DNA from: Hypsibius dujardini
Taxonomy: Eukaryota; Tardigrada; Eutardigrada; Parachela; Hypsibiidae
Assembly (NCBI GenBank): GCA_001579985.1
Contig: LRSR01004625.1
Location: 1 to 51,109 of the forward strand
Direction of reading: 5' to 3'
Length of the DNA: 51,109 bases
The notes below the pieces were generated by a model. It ran no database searches, had not been told where the DNA came from, and saw only the letters and a program-made list of their open reading frames with translations. Positions within the stretch are counted from its first letter, which is position 1; each line of letters starts with the position of its first letter. A program made the position numbers and the translations under genes. This document shows positions 1-13,264 of the stretch, one piece after another.

Positions 1-57
1 AGAGTAAAGTTTATGATAAATCCTTCCCACGCTGCTCGAGTGCTCCGTTAGCACTGC

Positions 58-68
58 CTATATAACTC
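58..68 (+). promoter_or_regulatory. Possible TATA box of the LRR gene
   Basis: A TATATAA run lies about 55 bases upstream of the ATG at 119. The position suits a core promoter with a short 5' leader. This is a motif match only. Confidence 0.25.
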
Positions 69-118
69 CCATTAGACTGACCGATCAAACCGGAAACGCG
101 ACACACTACCGGTCGAAA

Positions 119-955
119 ATGTCTTATTATCCTGAAATACTCTTCGCGCTCTTCATCCTCCCTGGAGGGAGCCTTGGTAAGAGCCTGGACTGTCCCACCC
201 TGTCCACTACACACTGCCAGGCGGATTGTCTGAACATCCCCAATGACATTGTCTGCGAGGCGGTGGACGATGAAGAGCTCACGCGGTTGCTGGGTCAGTA
301 CGCCAACACTTCGACGAGTCCGTTGCGACTGACCATCCGGAAGTCCCCGCTGCTCCATCTGAGTCACCAACTCTTCGAACCGGTCATCCCGCATCTGTGG
401 GATCTGCGTCTGGAGTCCGACACCATCGTCAACGAAATCCCCAGCGGATCATTTGAGGGGCTGAAGAACCTTCGCTCACTCGATCTGACCGGGAATAAGA
501 TTGCCCATCTTCACGCCGGGGATTTTGCGGGTCTGACGAGCCTGCGCGGTCTGAAGCTGGAGCGAAACCCGTTGATTGATCTGGCCTCGGGGATTTTTGA
601 CGGTCTACCCAGTCTGCAATGTCTGGATTTGGATGATAACGCCCTGACGTGTGACTGTAAGCTGATGTGGATGAAGAACTGGGCCGTCAATCACCCGAAA
701 CTGTGGGAAGATAATAAGGAAGTTTACGCGGAAGCCAAGGAGGACTGCGACGGTGACATTCCGGATTGTGAGTACCCGCCCGTTATGAAGGACCGAAACG
801 TCACGGAAATACCGGCAGATATTTGCGATGACTTTTTGACGGATCTTGATTGCTTGGATCTGCAGTCAGAACATTGTCGGACCCATTGCGACAATTGGAC
901 GCCTGTTTCTGTAAGTTTATTCATACTTGTGACCATGGTATATGAAAATATATGA
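119..955 (+). CDS. Secreted leucine-rich-repeat protein
   Basis: The 278-residue reading frame opens with a hydrophobic signal peptide (about residues 1-20, ending near GGSLG). A Cys-rich N-terminal cap follows (cysteines near 24, 32 and 36). About four LRR units of the LxxLxLxxNxI type lie at residues 95-180, closed by a typical LRR C-terminal cap beginning NALTCDCKLMWMKNWA. A second Cys-rich tail runs from about 205 to 260. The product is probably an extracellular or surface recognition protein. A GTAAGT donor at 911 falls exactly between codons 264 and 265, so the last 14 codons may be intron and a further exon may be missing; a (CAGA)n tract lies in that putative intron. The downstream open stretch at 1141-1269 was not accepted because it is antisense to a proline iminopeptidase exon. 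The gene sits beside, and perhaps inside an intron of, that opposite-strand gene. Confidence 0.7.
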   Translation: MSYYPEILFALFILPGGSLGKSLDCPTLSTTHCQADCLNIPNDIVCEAVDDEELTRLLGQYANTSTSPLRLTIRKSPLLHLSHQLFEPVIPHLWDLRLESDTIVNEIPSGSFEGLKNLRSLDLTGNKIAHLHAGDFAGLTSLRGLKLERNPLIDLASGIFDGLPSLQCLDLDDNALTCDCKLMWMKNWAVNHPKLWEDNKEVYAEAKEDCDGDIPDCEYPPVMKDRNVTEIPADICDDFLTDLDCLDLQSEHCRTHCDNWTPVSVSLFILVTMVYENI

Positions 956-978
956 CAACATTCGCAGACATGCACAGC

Positions 979-982
979 AGAC

Positions 983-1037
<55 letters not shown>

Positions 1038-1038
1038 G
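979..1038. repeat. (CAGA)n microsatellite
   Basis: About 15 tandem ACAG units follow the putative splice donor of the LRR gene. Antisense reading frames here are the usual CLSVCLSV artefact of this repeat. Confidence 0.9.
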
Positions 1039-1135
1039 GGTGATCACAGGTAGATCCAAGCACATCAAAGTATAGGGGATCACAATATAGGGGATATAGG
1101 GGTTGCTCTTTGCCACATCTATCTGTCCTACAAAC

Positions 1136-3664
<2,529 letters not shown>

Positions 3665-4586
3665 TTTTAATTGTTCTGGAATGGCCGACGAAAATGGAAG
3701 ATGAGGGAGGATTATTACAGCAGCGTTCGAAATGTAAACGGCGTAAGGCAAAAATAGAGATGAAAACTCGAACCGATCGGCGTTTGGAGGAGGAGGAAGT
3801 GTTTTGCCTTATCGCGGAGAATGCGAACAGACAACTTCAAAACTCAAAACAGCTGATCCGTACAGTACGATGACGAGCTCATAACTCGGTCACAGTTTGC
3901 GCGCTCATTCCACACGCTCCATCCAGAGCTGTTCTAGCAATGATACTGATATTTTTATCAGCAGATGAGGTGTCATACATTTTTTATCACCAAATATCAT
4001 CAGTTCTGATCCAATATAAAAAAAACTAGTTCAAATATCTGAAGAAATAGAATGAAAATATATTGTTAGCCCAGCACTGGCTGCATCAATCAACTGCGCA
4101 ATGTTTTGATTTGCCAGAAATGCCGCGCACCGACATATACATATACATAGACATAGACATAGACATAGACATAGACATAGACATATAGACATATAGACAT
4201 AGACATAGACATAGGCATAGACATATAGACATATAGACATATAGACATATAGACATGTAGACATATAGACATGGACGTAGACATAGACATAGGCATAGGC
4301 ATAGACATATAGACATATAGACATAGACATATAGACATGTAGACATAGACATAGACATAGAAAGAGACAAAGGCATAGACATATAGACATATAAGCATAG
4401 GCGTAAACATAGATATAGACATGAATATAAACATAGACATAGACATAGACATAGACATGAATATAGACATAGACATATTGACGTAGACATATTGCCAATC
4501 GTGTTAGAACCAGAATAGTTCTTATTTTTGGCAAAAATATTATTCACCACAGTATATAATCAGAAGCATTGTTATTTTGATACAAT
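3665..4586. other. Intergenic region between divergent-origin minus-strand genes, with (ATAGAC)n
   Basis: This stretch separates the 5' end of the proline iminopeptidase gene from the 3' end of the receptor gene. It contains the ATAGAC array at about 4130-4480. No credible coding exon was seen outside the array. In particular there is no protein kinase or cyclase exon that would extend the receptor. Confidence 0.6.
4130..4480. repeat. (ATAGAC)n hexanucleotide satellite
   Basis: About 55 degenerate copies of ATAGAC/ATATAGAC run for 350 bases. All long reading frames here (Tyr/Val/Cys/Met-rich) are products of the repeat. Confidence 0.95.
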
Positions 4587-7500
4587 TCAGCACCCATGAA
4601 CGAAATTGCTGATGAAAGAAACAGGAGATACAGTTGACCGGCTCTGAGAACGAGCAGATTGAAGACCAAACGAGGTACTGTCCAGCTGCCACCAAAAATG
4701 GTTCCTGGAGCGTCTGGAAAAAAGATAATAATGTCACCTGAAAAAAAAGAAGTTAAAGATATGCGCCTGGGAATAGTTCTCACATCTTTATAACAACGAC
4801 GGCAACGCCCCCAGCGACGAGCAAAATGATTGGAATGAGGACGCCCAGCAGAGCATTCCGTGTAGTGTCACCTATCAGGCAGTTTTTACTAATAGCAGAA
4901 CTCTGCAAAATCTGCAAAGACAGCTACCAACCAGAATTAAGACAAGCGGTGCCTTTTTCAATGAAGCCACAAACTGGCTCACTAGGTGGAAGCTGACTGC
5001 CACCGTGCCACGACAGTGAATCGACCTGCTTCCACTTAAATTCCCCTTTCTGACCAGTCGAAGCCCGCAGATAAACCTACAATTACCATGATGGATAATG
5101 TCAATGATAGCATTTTCAAACGTCCAGTCGTGATGAACATTTACATTACTGCACTAACTTTAGGTGTGATCATTCATTCAATATAATACCTTTTACGGAG
5201 TAGCTATTTTATTCCCCTTTGGCCTTTGGTATTTGGGGCCAATAGAACCACGGCTAGTTTACCCTTCCCTGTATACATCACCAGGAGCCCAAATCTTGCC
5301 CCTGCTATTAAACCCTACCCATGTTGTCCGTCCGTCAACCTGTCCGTTATCCATTCGTCCGTTGTCGGACAGACGGTCGAACAACGGGCAACGGCTGAAC
5401 GGATAGTGGACGAACGGACAACGGACGGGTGGACGACGGACGGACGGACGGACGGACGGACGGGCGGACGGATGGACGGGCGGGCGGACGGATGGACGGG
5501 CGGGCGGACGGATGGACGGGCGGGCGGACGGGCGGACGGGTGGACGGACGATGGACGGGCGGACGACAGACGGACAGACGGACGAACGGACGGACGGACG
5601 ACGGACAGACTGACAAACAGACAGCATGGTAGGGGCAAAACAGCCAAGGCGCTATTTTGCCCCTAGTGATGTATTCAGGGAGGATAAAATACAGTACTGT
5701 ACTGCCACGATTATAAGGGTGGGTTTTTTACACCGGGTGTGCACAACTGTGTGTGTGTGAGTGTGTGTGCTCACTCAGCATACAGGCGTGTGTGACGGAG
5801 GCGGGGCTTAACCCACCCTTAAAATCGTGGCAGTACAGTACATGACATAAATCATCATCTCACCTTTCGTCTGTTTTCTGTTGAATCAAAATACGAGGCA
5901 CTCGATAAAAAGGGTCGCCGTTCCCCGTTTGCGTCGAATCTCACTTGTCCCACGGTTGTGGAGAAGGTGCGGTTCATCATTTTGCGAGCCATCGTCGTGC
6001 CGTCCCTCAGATTACATGACGACGGACACTCGGCAAGAGTTTCATTCAAAACCTGGACTAGCATACGGTAACAAAGTAATTCGCCTGTCTTCTTATACCG
6101 GTAGGATGAAATCAACCTTACCTCTCCTAAGATCTCCAAAGATCCGGTAGCTGACGTTAGCATGGGAAGTGGCTGCAAAAATACAGAGCATTGCGAAATT
6201 ATAAAATTGGGTTACCATCTCGTACTATGACGTCATGATTCAAAGGAGGATAGAAGTTTAGTTTTACAGGGTCAGTATCCAAACCGGTGTTCTGATAAAA
6301 CGGATCCTCCTCGAACCGCGTACGCCAACTGGCCTGCATGCTCTTAGAAATTGGGGATGAGCTCATCTCCATGTCGACCATTACGACGAAGATTACACTT
6401 TTGTAAGCTTGCAGAATTATCTGCAATCAGTACGGTAAATACTAGAGACGTTTAAGCAAACTGGCGTAAGCGTAACGTAAACTTAGACGTAAGGCCCGCT
6501 AAGTTTTTGCTTACGACTGGATGTTTAAACACTCAGTGTTGGATTTCAGCGTAAGGCGCAAGATCGCGAGGCGAATTCTACTGAAATTTTCTTACCCCGT
6601 TCTTACGGCGAAACTTAAGGCCCATTGCCCCTTACTTCAGGCAGTAGCGTAAGAAATTAAGCAAGCGTAAGAGAGCCACACCCCGTGCCTCATTCCTATT
6701 GGTCCGTGTCCTTACGTTTGTTCTTACGCCGACTGCTTAAACGTCTCTGCTATAATATGCAAGTTTTGCAAGCACTTTGGATGCGCACGAGAGACAACCT
6801 ATGACTCGGGCACAGGAATCTGTACCTCATCACTTGGATCCCGCCTCTTCCAAGAGTAGTCGCCGTACGGCTTCCAAATAAATGACGTTCCCGTAATGTA
6901 AACCTGCAACGGTTGGCGGTGTGATGGCTAATATTATTAATTCATGTTTCGTATCAGTCGTCTGCTTATTGTTGCTTCGACCATGCACTATTTAGACTTT
7001 TAAAATGAGAAAGCCAGATTTCGTAATACATTACGAGAATTCATATTCGTATTCGTATTCGATTCGATCGTATTCGATTTCGTTTTCGATGATTCGATTT
7101 CGATTTCGTATTCGATTTCGATTTCGATTTCGTATTCGATTTCGATTTCGATTTCGATTTCGTATTCGATTTCGATTTCGATTTCGTATTCGATTTCGAT
7201 TTCGTTTTCGTATTCTTATTCAATTTCGTGATCGTTTTCGTTTTCGTTTTCATAGTCGTAGTCGTAGTCGCTGAAATATTATATTATTTAAATTATATTT
7301 ATAAATAATTTTTAAATTATAAATATTATTTATTAATGTGCATAAAGGTCAAAATGCATGCATTACTGTTTGACTACTAAAATGTCAGCGTAGTTAACGT
7401 ACGTAGTCACCGTTAGTCATATTCATCCAACTGGCAGCAACCTAAACGGATAAAACTTCGTTACGAAAATAGATGCTAATTTAGCCGGACTCGTGACAAT

Positions 7501-9039
7501 GATTGTCTCCCTGAATTGCGAGTTTATCGAAACCGACCAATAACTTCCGCAACTCATTTGGCGAACCAAGGAAGAGCAGAACTGAAATAAACAGGATCAG
7601 ATCGTAAGCTCTGGTGCTTCATAATTTTCCGGTACAACAAGAATACTGCCGCACATTTCGATGGAACCGCGTTCGGTTTAACGGAACACTCGTTAAACTC
7701 AGCCTAACCTTGATTGTTTCAAATGTAGGAGTACAAGACTACATTTCGCTGATTGCCACTTCTGCAGTGCTGTAAAACATCGGGCATAATTTTCTGTACC
7801 GGCCGGTCAAACTGACCGAGCGCCGTAGCGAACGGTGCACCGTTGCATCGAACTGTGCGGCAGTCTGGAGTAATGCAATCTGTGCAGGCCGGGTGCAGCA
7901 GCATCAAAACACGTTCGTACTTCTGTTTCGAGTAGAAACTCTTTGTAGGAACGCCGGAAATTCGAATTCGCCGCTCGACGAATTGTAGTCTCGATTGGTG
8001 GCCCTCATTTTCCGGTTTTCCAGCACAGCAATTGTAAGGGAGAACATGAGAACGTACGATCCGGTTGATCCTCTGTCTAGCAGAATGTCAATTGATGTCC
8101 AATTGTGGAAGACGATGAGCTGATTGAATATTTCGCCGTAATAGGAAGACGGGAACAGATTGGTCGTTACCCAGCTGGGACTCTTAGCTTTATCCCGGAT
8201 AGCTGGAGCGGAGTTCGCTCTAACATGGCAGGGAAATAAAATCTTCACCCGAAATGAGAATCGATGTAAACTTCATTTCAAGCCACTTACGTGCTAATCA
8301 ACAAAACATTCCACGTCGCAGCCAGTTCATTTAATTGGGCAGATTCAATGCAACCTTTAAAACAATTGGCCTATAAAGCTTTCATAATAAAAGTGGTTTC
8401 TTGTATTGCACATGGCAATTTATATATCATTACAAGTAATTTATACAATTAAAATATCAATAGAATTAGTTTATAGGTTATACAATTAAATATCAATAAA
8501 ATTAATTTATATCTACTCTGCTCGGAAATAACTTAGTTTTACATCAAATTAGATCATGCACATATGCTGGACTCTTTTCTTAATTAAGGTAACTCCTATC
8601 TTGATTGTTCTAAAAAGAGCCAGCTTTTTAATTTGAAATTGCCTCAACCGCCAGCTCATAATTTTTGCGTGGGAATATGTGGTACTTTACCTGGTGTCAT
8701 TATGACAGTAACACTCTCGGACCGATCGACGGTGTAGTACCAACGAGCCAACATGTTCTGAACTTCGTTTTGAAAGTCCACACAATTAAGTATACTATAG
8801 TTGTATAGAAAGGTGTGGGATATGTTGAAGTGGGCGAGGAAGCGCTCCCGTAGCCGGGAAATGCTGACGTCGAACGCCGGTCCGCTCAGATTGATCGACG
8901 AGGCAGTGTAGTTGCCTATTACCCCGGGCGACACAATGTCCAGATTAATAATGCTACGGGCTGGAAACAACGGTTCGGGGAAGGTCAGGAAGCAAACGAT
9001 TAGAAGACCAAAAGCATTACTAGAAACCGCTCGCATCAT
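4587..9039 (-). CDS. Natriuretic-peptide-receptor-like protein with short cytoplasmic tail
   Basis: Eleven exons assemble at 9039-8691, 8354-8291, 8219-7921, 7581-about 7498, 6903-6826, 6420-6216, 6172-6122 (or to 6117), 6052-5864, 5076-4932, 4871-4784 and 4713-4587. The product is a type I membrane protein with a signal peptide (MMRAVSSNAFGLLIVCFLT) and an ANF-receptor ligand-binding domain. Recognisable segments are LVSPGVIGNY-like N-terminal strands, GCIESAQLNELAATWN, SPSWVTTNLFPSSYY, LLFLGSPNELRKL, DYSWKRRDPSDE, VLNETLAEC, the family signature TTVGQVRFDANGERRP, and the membrane-proximal EPVCGF...CLNS. One transmembrane helix follows (ALLGVLIPIILLVAGG, exon 4871-4784). After it only about 41 cytoplasmic residues remain before a stop at 4587-4589. 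Receptor guanylyl cyclases have kinase-homology and cyclase domains here; none exist between 4587 and 3665. The architecture therefore matches a clearance-type receptor (NPR-C-like). The least certain junctions are the ends of the exons near 7498 and 6122, where phase agreement needs weak donors. Confidence 0.75.
5398..5625. repeat. (GGAC)n / GGACGGGCGGAC minisatellite
   Basis: Tandem GGACGGACGGGCGGACGGAT units fill part of a receptor-gene intron. All reading frames here encode repeat artefacts such as RTDGRTDG and VRPSVRPS. Confidence 0.9.
5694..5841. mobile_element. Small inverted-repeat element (family A, copy 1)
   Basis: GTACTGTACTGCCACGAT... at the left end pairs with its complement at the right, with about 30 bases of terminal inverted repeat on a 148-bp element inside a receptor-gene intron. 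It shares the TACTGTACTGCC terminus with the element at 9670-9819, though the inner arms differ. Confidence 0.7.
6443..6749. mobile_element. Inverted-repeat element (family D)
   Basis: TAGAGACGTTTAAGCA...GGCGTAAG at 6443 pairs with CTTACGCC...TGCTTAAACGTCTCT ending near 6748, giving about 27-base terminal inverted repeats on a roughly 307-bp element. Several inner GTAAG/CTTAC stretches also self-pair. It lies in the receptor intron between the exons at 6903-6826 and 6420-6216. TA dinucleotides flank the ends. Confidence 0.7.
7037..7270. repeat. (GATTTC)n / TATTCG hexanucleotide repeat
   Basis: Degenerate GATTTCGATTTCGTATTC units fill an intron of the receptor gene. They encode FRFRFR or KSKSKS in spurious frames. 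Confidence 0.9.
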
Positions 9040-9041
9040 TT

Positions 9042-9121
9042 ATCTATGAACACGAAGATCTATCTAGGAACACGAAGATCTATCTACGAACACAAAGATC
9101 TATCTATGAACACGAAGATCT
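9042..9121. repeat. Four 20-bp direct repeats just upstream of the receptor start
   Basis: Four adjacent near-identical 20-bp units (consensus TCTATGAACACGAAGATCTA) abut the receptor start codon, which lies at 9037-9039 on the minus strand. Each unit contains the palindrome AGATCT. The location in the 5' leader or promoter suggests a regulatory array, though slippage without function is equally possible. Confidence 0.8.
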
Positions 9122-9669
9122 ACGGTCTCTAACCATGACCATCACTCAATGAAGTTTGATAAGCGTATAAACGACGAAAAGGATAGAACGTTTTTTCAGC
9201 AAGGCATTTGTTCCATTTAAAATTATGTAGAGCGAATAGGAAGATTTTAAAGGCCAATCCAACAAATAGTCTTCTTATGGGCGTGAAATTTCAACAAGAA
9301 GAAGGCTTTCGCGGCCTCCACTACCCACAGCTCTGTAGAGTGATGCAGCTACATTACTCCGGCTGTTTTTTCATTTCCGTTATGGGATCAATAGACGGAG
9401 TTTGAGCGACAGACCTGTAGAGTTCCCCCTCCCCCCTGCTCTCCACACCCAACCGTGAATGTAATTTAAACTGACTGCGATTCCCGTAGCGGTGCTTCCG
9501 GTGCATTCGTCACGCGAGTGCAGCTCGAGAATGCGATTGATATTGCTCTCCCAGGACAGTGAAGTACTTATAGCCAGTGTGTGCCTACCTTGGACCCTAA
9601 TAATGTCTTGACATACGAACACTTTATTACCCCATCGAGGATTTTAATCACCTCCTGGTTTATGGAATA

Positions 9670-9819
9670 TACTGTACTGCCGCGTTAGCTTCGCGCAGTA
9701 GAAGAAGACCCACCGTAAACTTAGACCTATGGATCCGCGCATGAGCGTACGTGCACTACGGACTAGGATAACGAAGTAATGCTCTTGCAGTGCGCGAAGC
9801 TAAGCCGGCAGTACAGTAC
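9670..9819. mobile_element. Small inverted-repeat element (family A, copy 2)
   Basis: TACTGTACTGCCGCGTTAGC... pairs with its complement ending near 9819. The terminal inverted repeats are about 30 bases long on a 150-bp element. Its termini match the copy at 5694-5841. Confidence 0.7.
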
Positions 9820-10009
9820 CGGAATATGGAGTATTAGTTTTGCCTTATTGCCCTTCGTAAAATTGGCAATCGATGGCAACACTTTACTACTGTACTACTG
9901 TATAATTTCAATTTCTATGCGCACCCTGCCTCTAACTCAAGTCTACGAGTATGATAACGATATATTTCAAGTGCCATGTTGCCATGGCAACCTGAATGCG
10001 GAATTTATG

Positions 10010-10286
10010 ACCGTATGCTCGCAATCTCAAGGGACAACTAAGCCCCGCCTCCCTCGGTATGGCCCTGCACTCGATTGAACGTTCAATCTGATTCAGTGTT
10101 CTCTGACTGGCTCATTTCATACAGCTTGCTCATTGTGTTCGATCGATTGATTGAACAGTCGTGCTTTAACGTATATTTGTCCTTACAGTGCTAATTTGGT
10201 GAGCGGCACTGAATAGGCACGACCCGGGTTAGTTAAACTTTACGGATAGGACAAAAAATTGCCCTTTGAGATCGCGAGCATACGGT
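10010..10286. mobile_element. Non-autonomous inverted-repeat element (family C, copy 2)
   Basis: CCGTATGCTCGCAATCTCAA... at 10010 pairs with its complement ending at 10286. The length (277 bp) and terminal sequence match the element at 2022-2304, so the two are members of one family. Confidence 0.7.
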
Positions 10287-11074
10287 AAGGGGCTTCGTTA
10301 CCAATCAAACAGGGCGGCATCGCATTTACATTCTAAGTTTATTGACTACCATCAATTTTCAATCTACAATATCTTTTAAATTACTAGCTAGCTAAGCGCT
10401 CGAAGTAGACGAAATCAGCGAGTTCCCAACATGTGATGTAACTGTTGTGACACAACCCTTATCCTTCACTCTAAAACGGATGGTCATATGTTCCACAAGC
10501 ATTTTATGCGCGATTAATTCCCAGGAAGTCACAAACAACCAGACTTCATATTTACAATCCCTCAATCCACCCTGCGCAGATAAAAAAGACTGTGTCAGCA
10601 CTATTGCACTAAAAATGTTGCAAGGTTGCAGTCCCTCACAATTAAATAAATATCACAAGATAAACCCAATATTCAAATCTAATCGGTGGACACGGTCCCC
10701 CAACCCTAATTACAATTTTTGCGCCGGTGCCATGATGATAGAAAAGCCCAGTACGAGCGCGTAGCATTGACCTTAATGAATTTACGGCCCCGAGAAAAAA
10801 ACACCTCAGACTGATTACTTCAACCCGTTAACGCCCCGTGCCAAATCGGACACGATTATGAGTGTCAGAAGTATTTTTTCCGTACATTGTTCTGGTCATT
10901 TAAGAAAAACCAAATTATATTTTTTTGGGCGAACTTAAAGCATTCCTGTTTTTTGGGCTGATCACTGTTTACTGTGGAGTTAGAAACATGATATTACAGA
11001 TAGAAACTATTTCTGGCACTGGTCCGCACGATTTTGGTTCAAACATCATTTACTCAATCGATGAGTTTCCATAG

Positions 11075-12467
11075 TACAGTAAAAGTCGTGTAATGTAAAT
11101 CTCGTGTATATGCAAAACCTCATCTGTATTGAACTTTCCTTCTGCACTGATTTCGTCCTATACAGTAAAACTCGTCTAATGTAAACCTCAAATATCCAAA
11201 AAATTTTCAACATAGACGAGGAATGTACATTAGCCTACGGGCCCCTAGGGGCCCCCAAGGGTACCCCGGGGCGGGGACGGGGCGGGGAGGCGGGCGAAAT
11301 TTCCCCCAGTAAAACTCAGTGCCGGTAGAAATTCCGTACTTAGCCGCCGCAGCATTTTGCTTCGTATGACCGAGATCCTTCAACAGCTAAACTTTCTGGA
11401 CAAGAATTAGCACCTTTGCCAGCGTTTTACTTCAACGATCGGTGCCATTTTAACAAAATTTAGAACGTACAAAAACTAACACATGCAGCTCAATGCGCAG
11501 ATAAACACGGAAGTGGCTTGCAGGCAAAATTAAAAGTGAGAAACAAGAGCGAATTCGTCGAAAAATTTCAAGGAAAAATGTCGAATTCAATATGGGGGAG
11601 GTGCGTCTTACATGGTTGACCGCGAAATTTGTTCAACATACCATATAGAGGGAATATTTACATTAAGTTTCGCCCCCCTATGTTATATGTATAGGACGAA
11701 ATCGGTGCAGAAGGAAAGTTCAATATAGACGAGGTATTTCATATAAACGAGGTTCACATTACACGATTTTTACGGTACTTATAACATAGGGGGGCGAAAA
11801 TTAATGTAAATATTCCCTCTATATGGTATGTTGAACAAATTTCACGGTCAAACATGTAAAACGCACCTCCTCTTAGTTGAATTCGACATTTCTCCTTGAC
11901 AATTCCTGACTTCTTCGCTCTTGCTTCTTAATTTAATCTATTCTGCAAGCCACTGCCGTGTTTATCTGCGCAATGAGCTGCATGTGTTAGTTTTTGTACG
12001 CTCTAAATTTTGTTAAAATGACGTCGATCGTTTAAAGTAAAACGCCGACAAGGAAAGAGCTAATTCTTGTCCAGAAAGTTCAGCTGTTGAAGGACCTTGG
12101 TCATATGAAACAAAAACGGGAAAACTGATGCAGTCCACGCTAAAGGTTGTTCCGGGCTAAGGTAGGAGCTTCTCTGTTCAGCCAAAAGATTTTTCGTCTG
12201 GATTGCATGAATAATTTGTTCGTAGTTTCAACGTGGAATGCATAGGCTTAGTTGCGTTTCATCGACTGTACTGTAGTGCCTGCAAGCAAACTGTATTTAG
12301 CTCTCGAAACTGATGCGATTTCCTTTGTTTTACTGGGGTAGTTTTTGACCCCCCCCCCCCGCCCGCCACATGGTGCCCTTGGGGGTCCCTAATCTAATGT
12401 AAACCCCTCGTCTAAGTTGAATAAAAGCATGGATTTTTGAGGTTTACATTAGACGAGTTTTACTGTA
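11075..12467. mobile_element. Fold-back DNA transposon with pogo-like termini
   Basis: The left terminus at 11161 (TACAGTAAAACTCGTCTAAT...) is matched by its exact complement ending at 12467, a perfect inverted repeat of about 31 bases. Almost the whole interior is a long imperfect palindrome: the arm at about 11161-11690 pairs with 11778-12467. A second, related terminus at 11075 (TACAGTAAAAGTCGTG) pairs with 11691-11777, so two inverted-repeat units interlock. CAGTAAAA termini flanked by TA resemble non-autonomous pogo/Tigger-type elements of the Tc1-mariner superfamily. No transposase reading frame was found. Confidence 0.75.
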
Positions 12468-12527
12468 GTCAGTTTTATTCATTTTTTGAACACACAAAAT
12501 TGGACGCCTTCTTTCACCACAGGCCAC

Positions 12528-12642
12528 GTGCCTGGTCACGTGTCTGGCCACGTGTCTGGTCACGTGTCTGGCCACGTGCCTGGTCACGTGTCTGGCCACG
12601 TGCCTGGTCACGTGCCTGGTCACGTGTCTGGCCACGTGCCAG
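12528..12642. repeat. CCACGTGCCTGGTCACGTGTCTGG minisatellite
   Basis: About ten alternating GGCCACGTG and GGTCACGTG half units occur in tandem. Each contains an E-box-like CACGTG palindrome. Confidence 0.9.
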
Positions 12643-13264
12643 TCAATAATACGATTTAAAAAACTATCTTCAAAGACTGTCCATAAATAGTCAACTTGGT
12701 GGATGGAAAAAACCACATGTTTTTTAGAAATTTAGGCTAGCTCACAGCCTGCGGAGACCTTTTTCACTCAAAAAACTGAAAATTAGTTAACTTTGCCAAT
12801 TTCTGCCTGAAATTGGTCAAGCAGCAAATGACCAAGCCATAATCTCTAAATTTCAAGGAACATACCAACTTTTAAAATCAGTTGAGTTTAATGAAATCGC
12901 TCAAACCATTTTTGCGTGAAAATTCGGAAGTCGCCATTTAACGAGACTGGGCGTTAACCGGTTAACTTCACAATTTTAGTCCTGGTGGAGTGTCCTTCGT
13001 CAATTCTCCCTTTAAGTTTCAAACTTTTAGATTGCGAGAGTAAAATTTAGTTACATTATTTGTTGAATCGCTAACTCAAGAAACGTTTTGTCTTTCCCCG
13101 CAATTCTTCGCGTGCAGTAATTTCGATTTTTCCCCCTTTCGAACTACCCTTTACGCCGCTGCGGATGATGGTAACCCCGGTTACGAACAGTCGTCAAGTA
13201 ATTCATTCGCTCGCTACTGCGGTAACTCTAAAACGAATTCGATTCGGACAACAGTCAACTGACA

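Larger units (their letters stand above)
9122..13264. other. Gene-free region rich in small transposons
   Basis: No exon was accepted between the receptor gene and the MORN gene. The stretch holds inverted-repeat elements at 9670-9819 and 10010-10286, the fold-back element at 11075-12467 and a CACGTG minisatellite at 12528-12642. Remaining sequence is moderately AT-rich without recognisable coding potential. Confidence 0.6.

Noticed and set aside
4031-4550. Tyr/Val/Cys/Met-rich proteins
   Set aside because: All three long frames are the ATAGAC satellite read in different phases.
3665-4586. Kinase-homology or guanylyl cyclase exons of the receptor gene
   Set aside because: No frame here shows kinase or cyclase motifs; the region is intergenic plus satellite.
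5226-5666. TDGRTDGR and VRPSVRPS proteins
   Set aside because: Repeat artefacts of the GGAC minisatellite within an intron.
7719-7907. Receptor exon beginning MMLLHPACTDC
   Set aside because: Phase agreement and family similarity favour splicing from the donor at 7920 directly to the exon at 7581 (LLFLGSPNELRKL).
9042-9121. CRISPR array
   Set aside because: The 20-bp units are directly adjacent without unique spacers, and the genome is eukaryotic.
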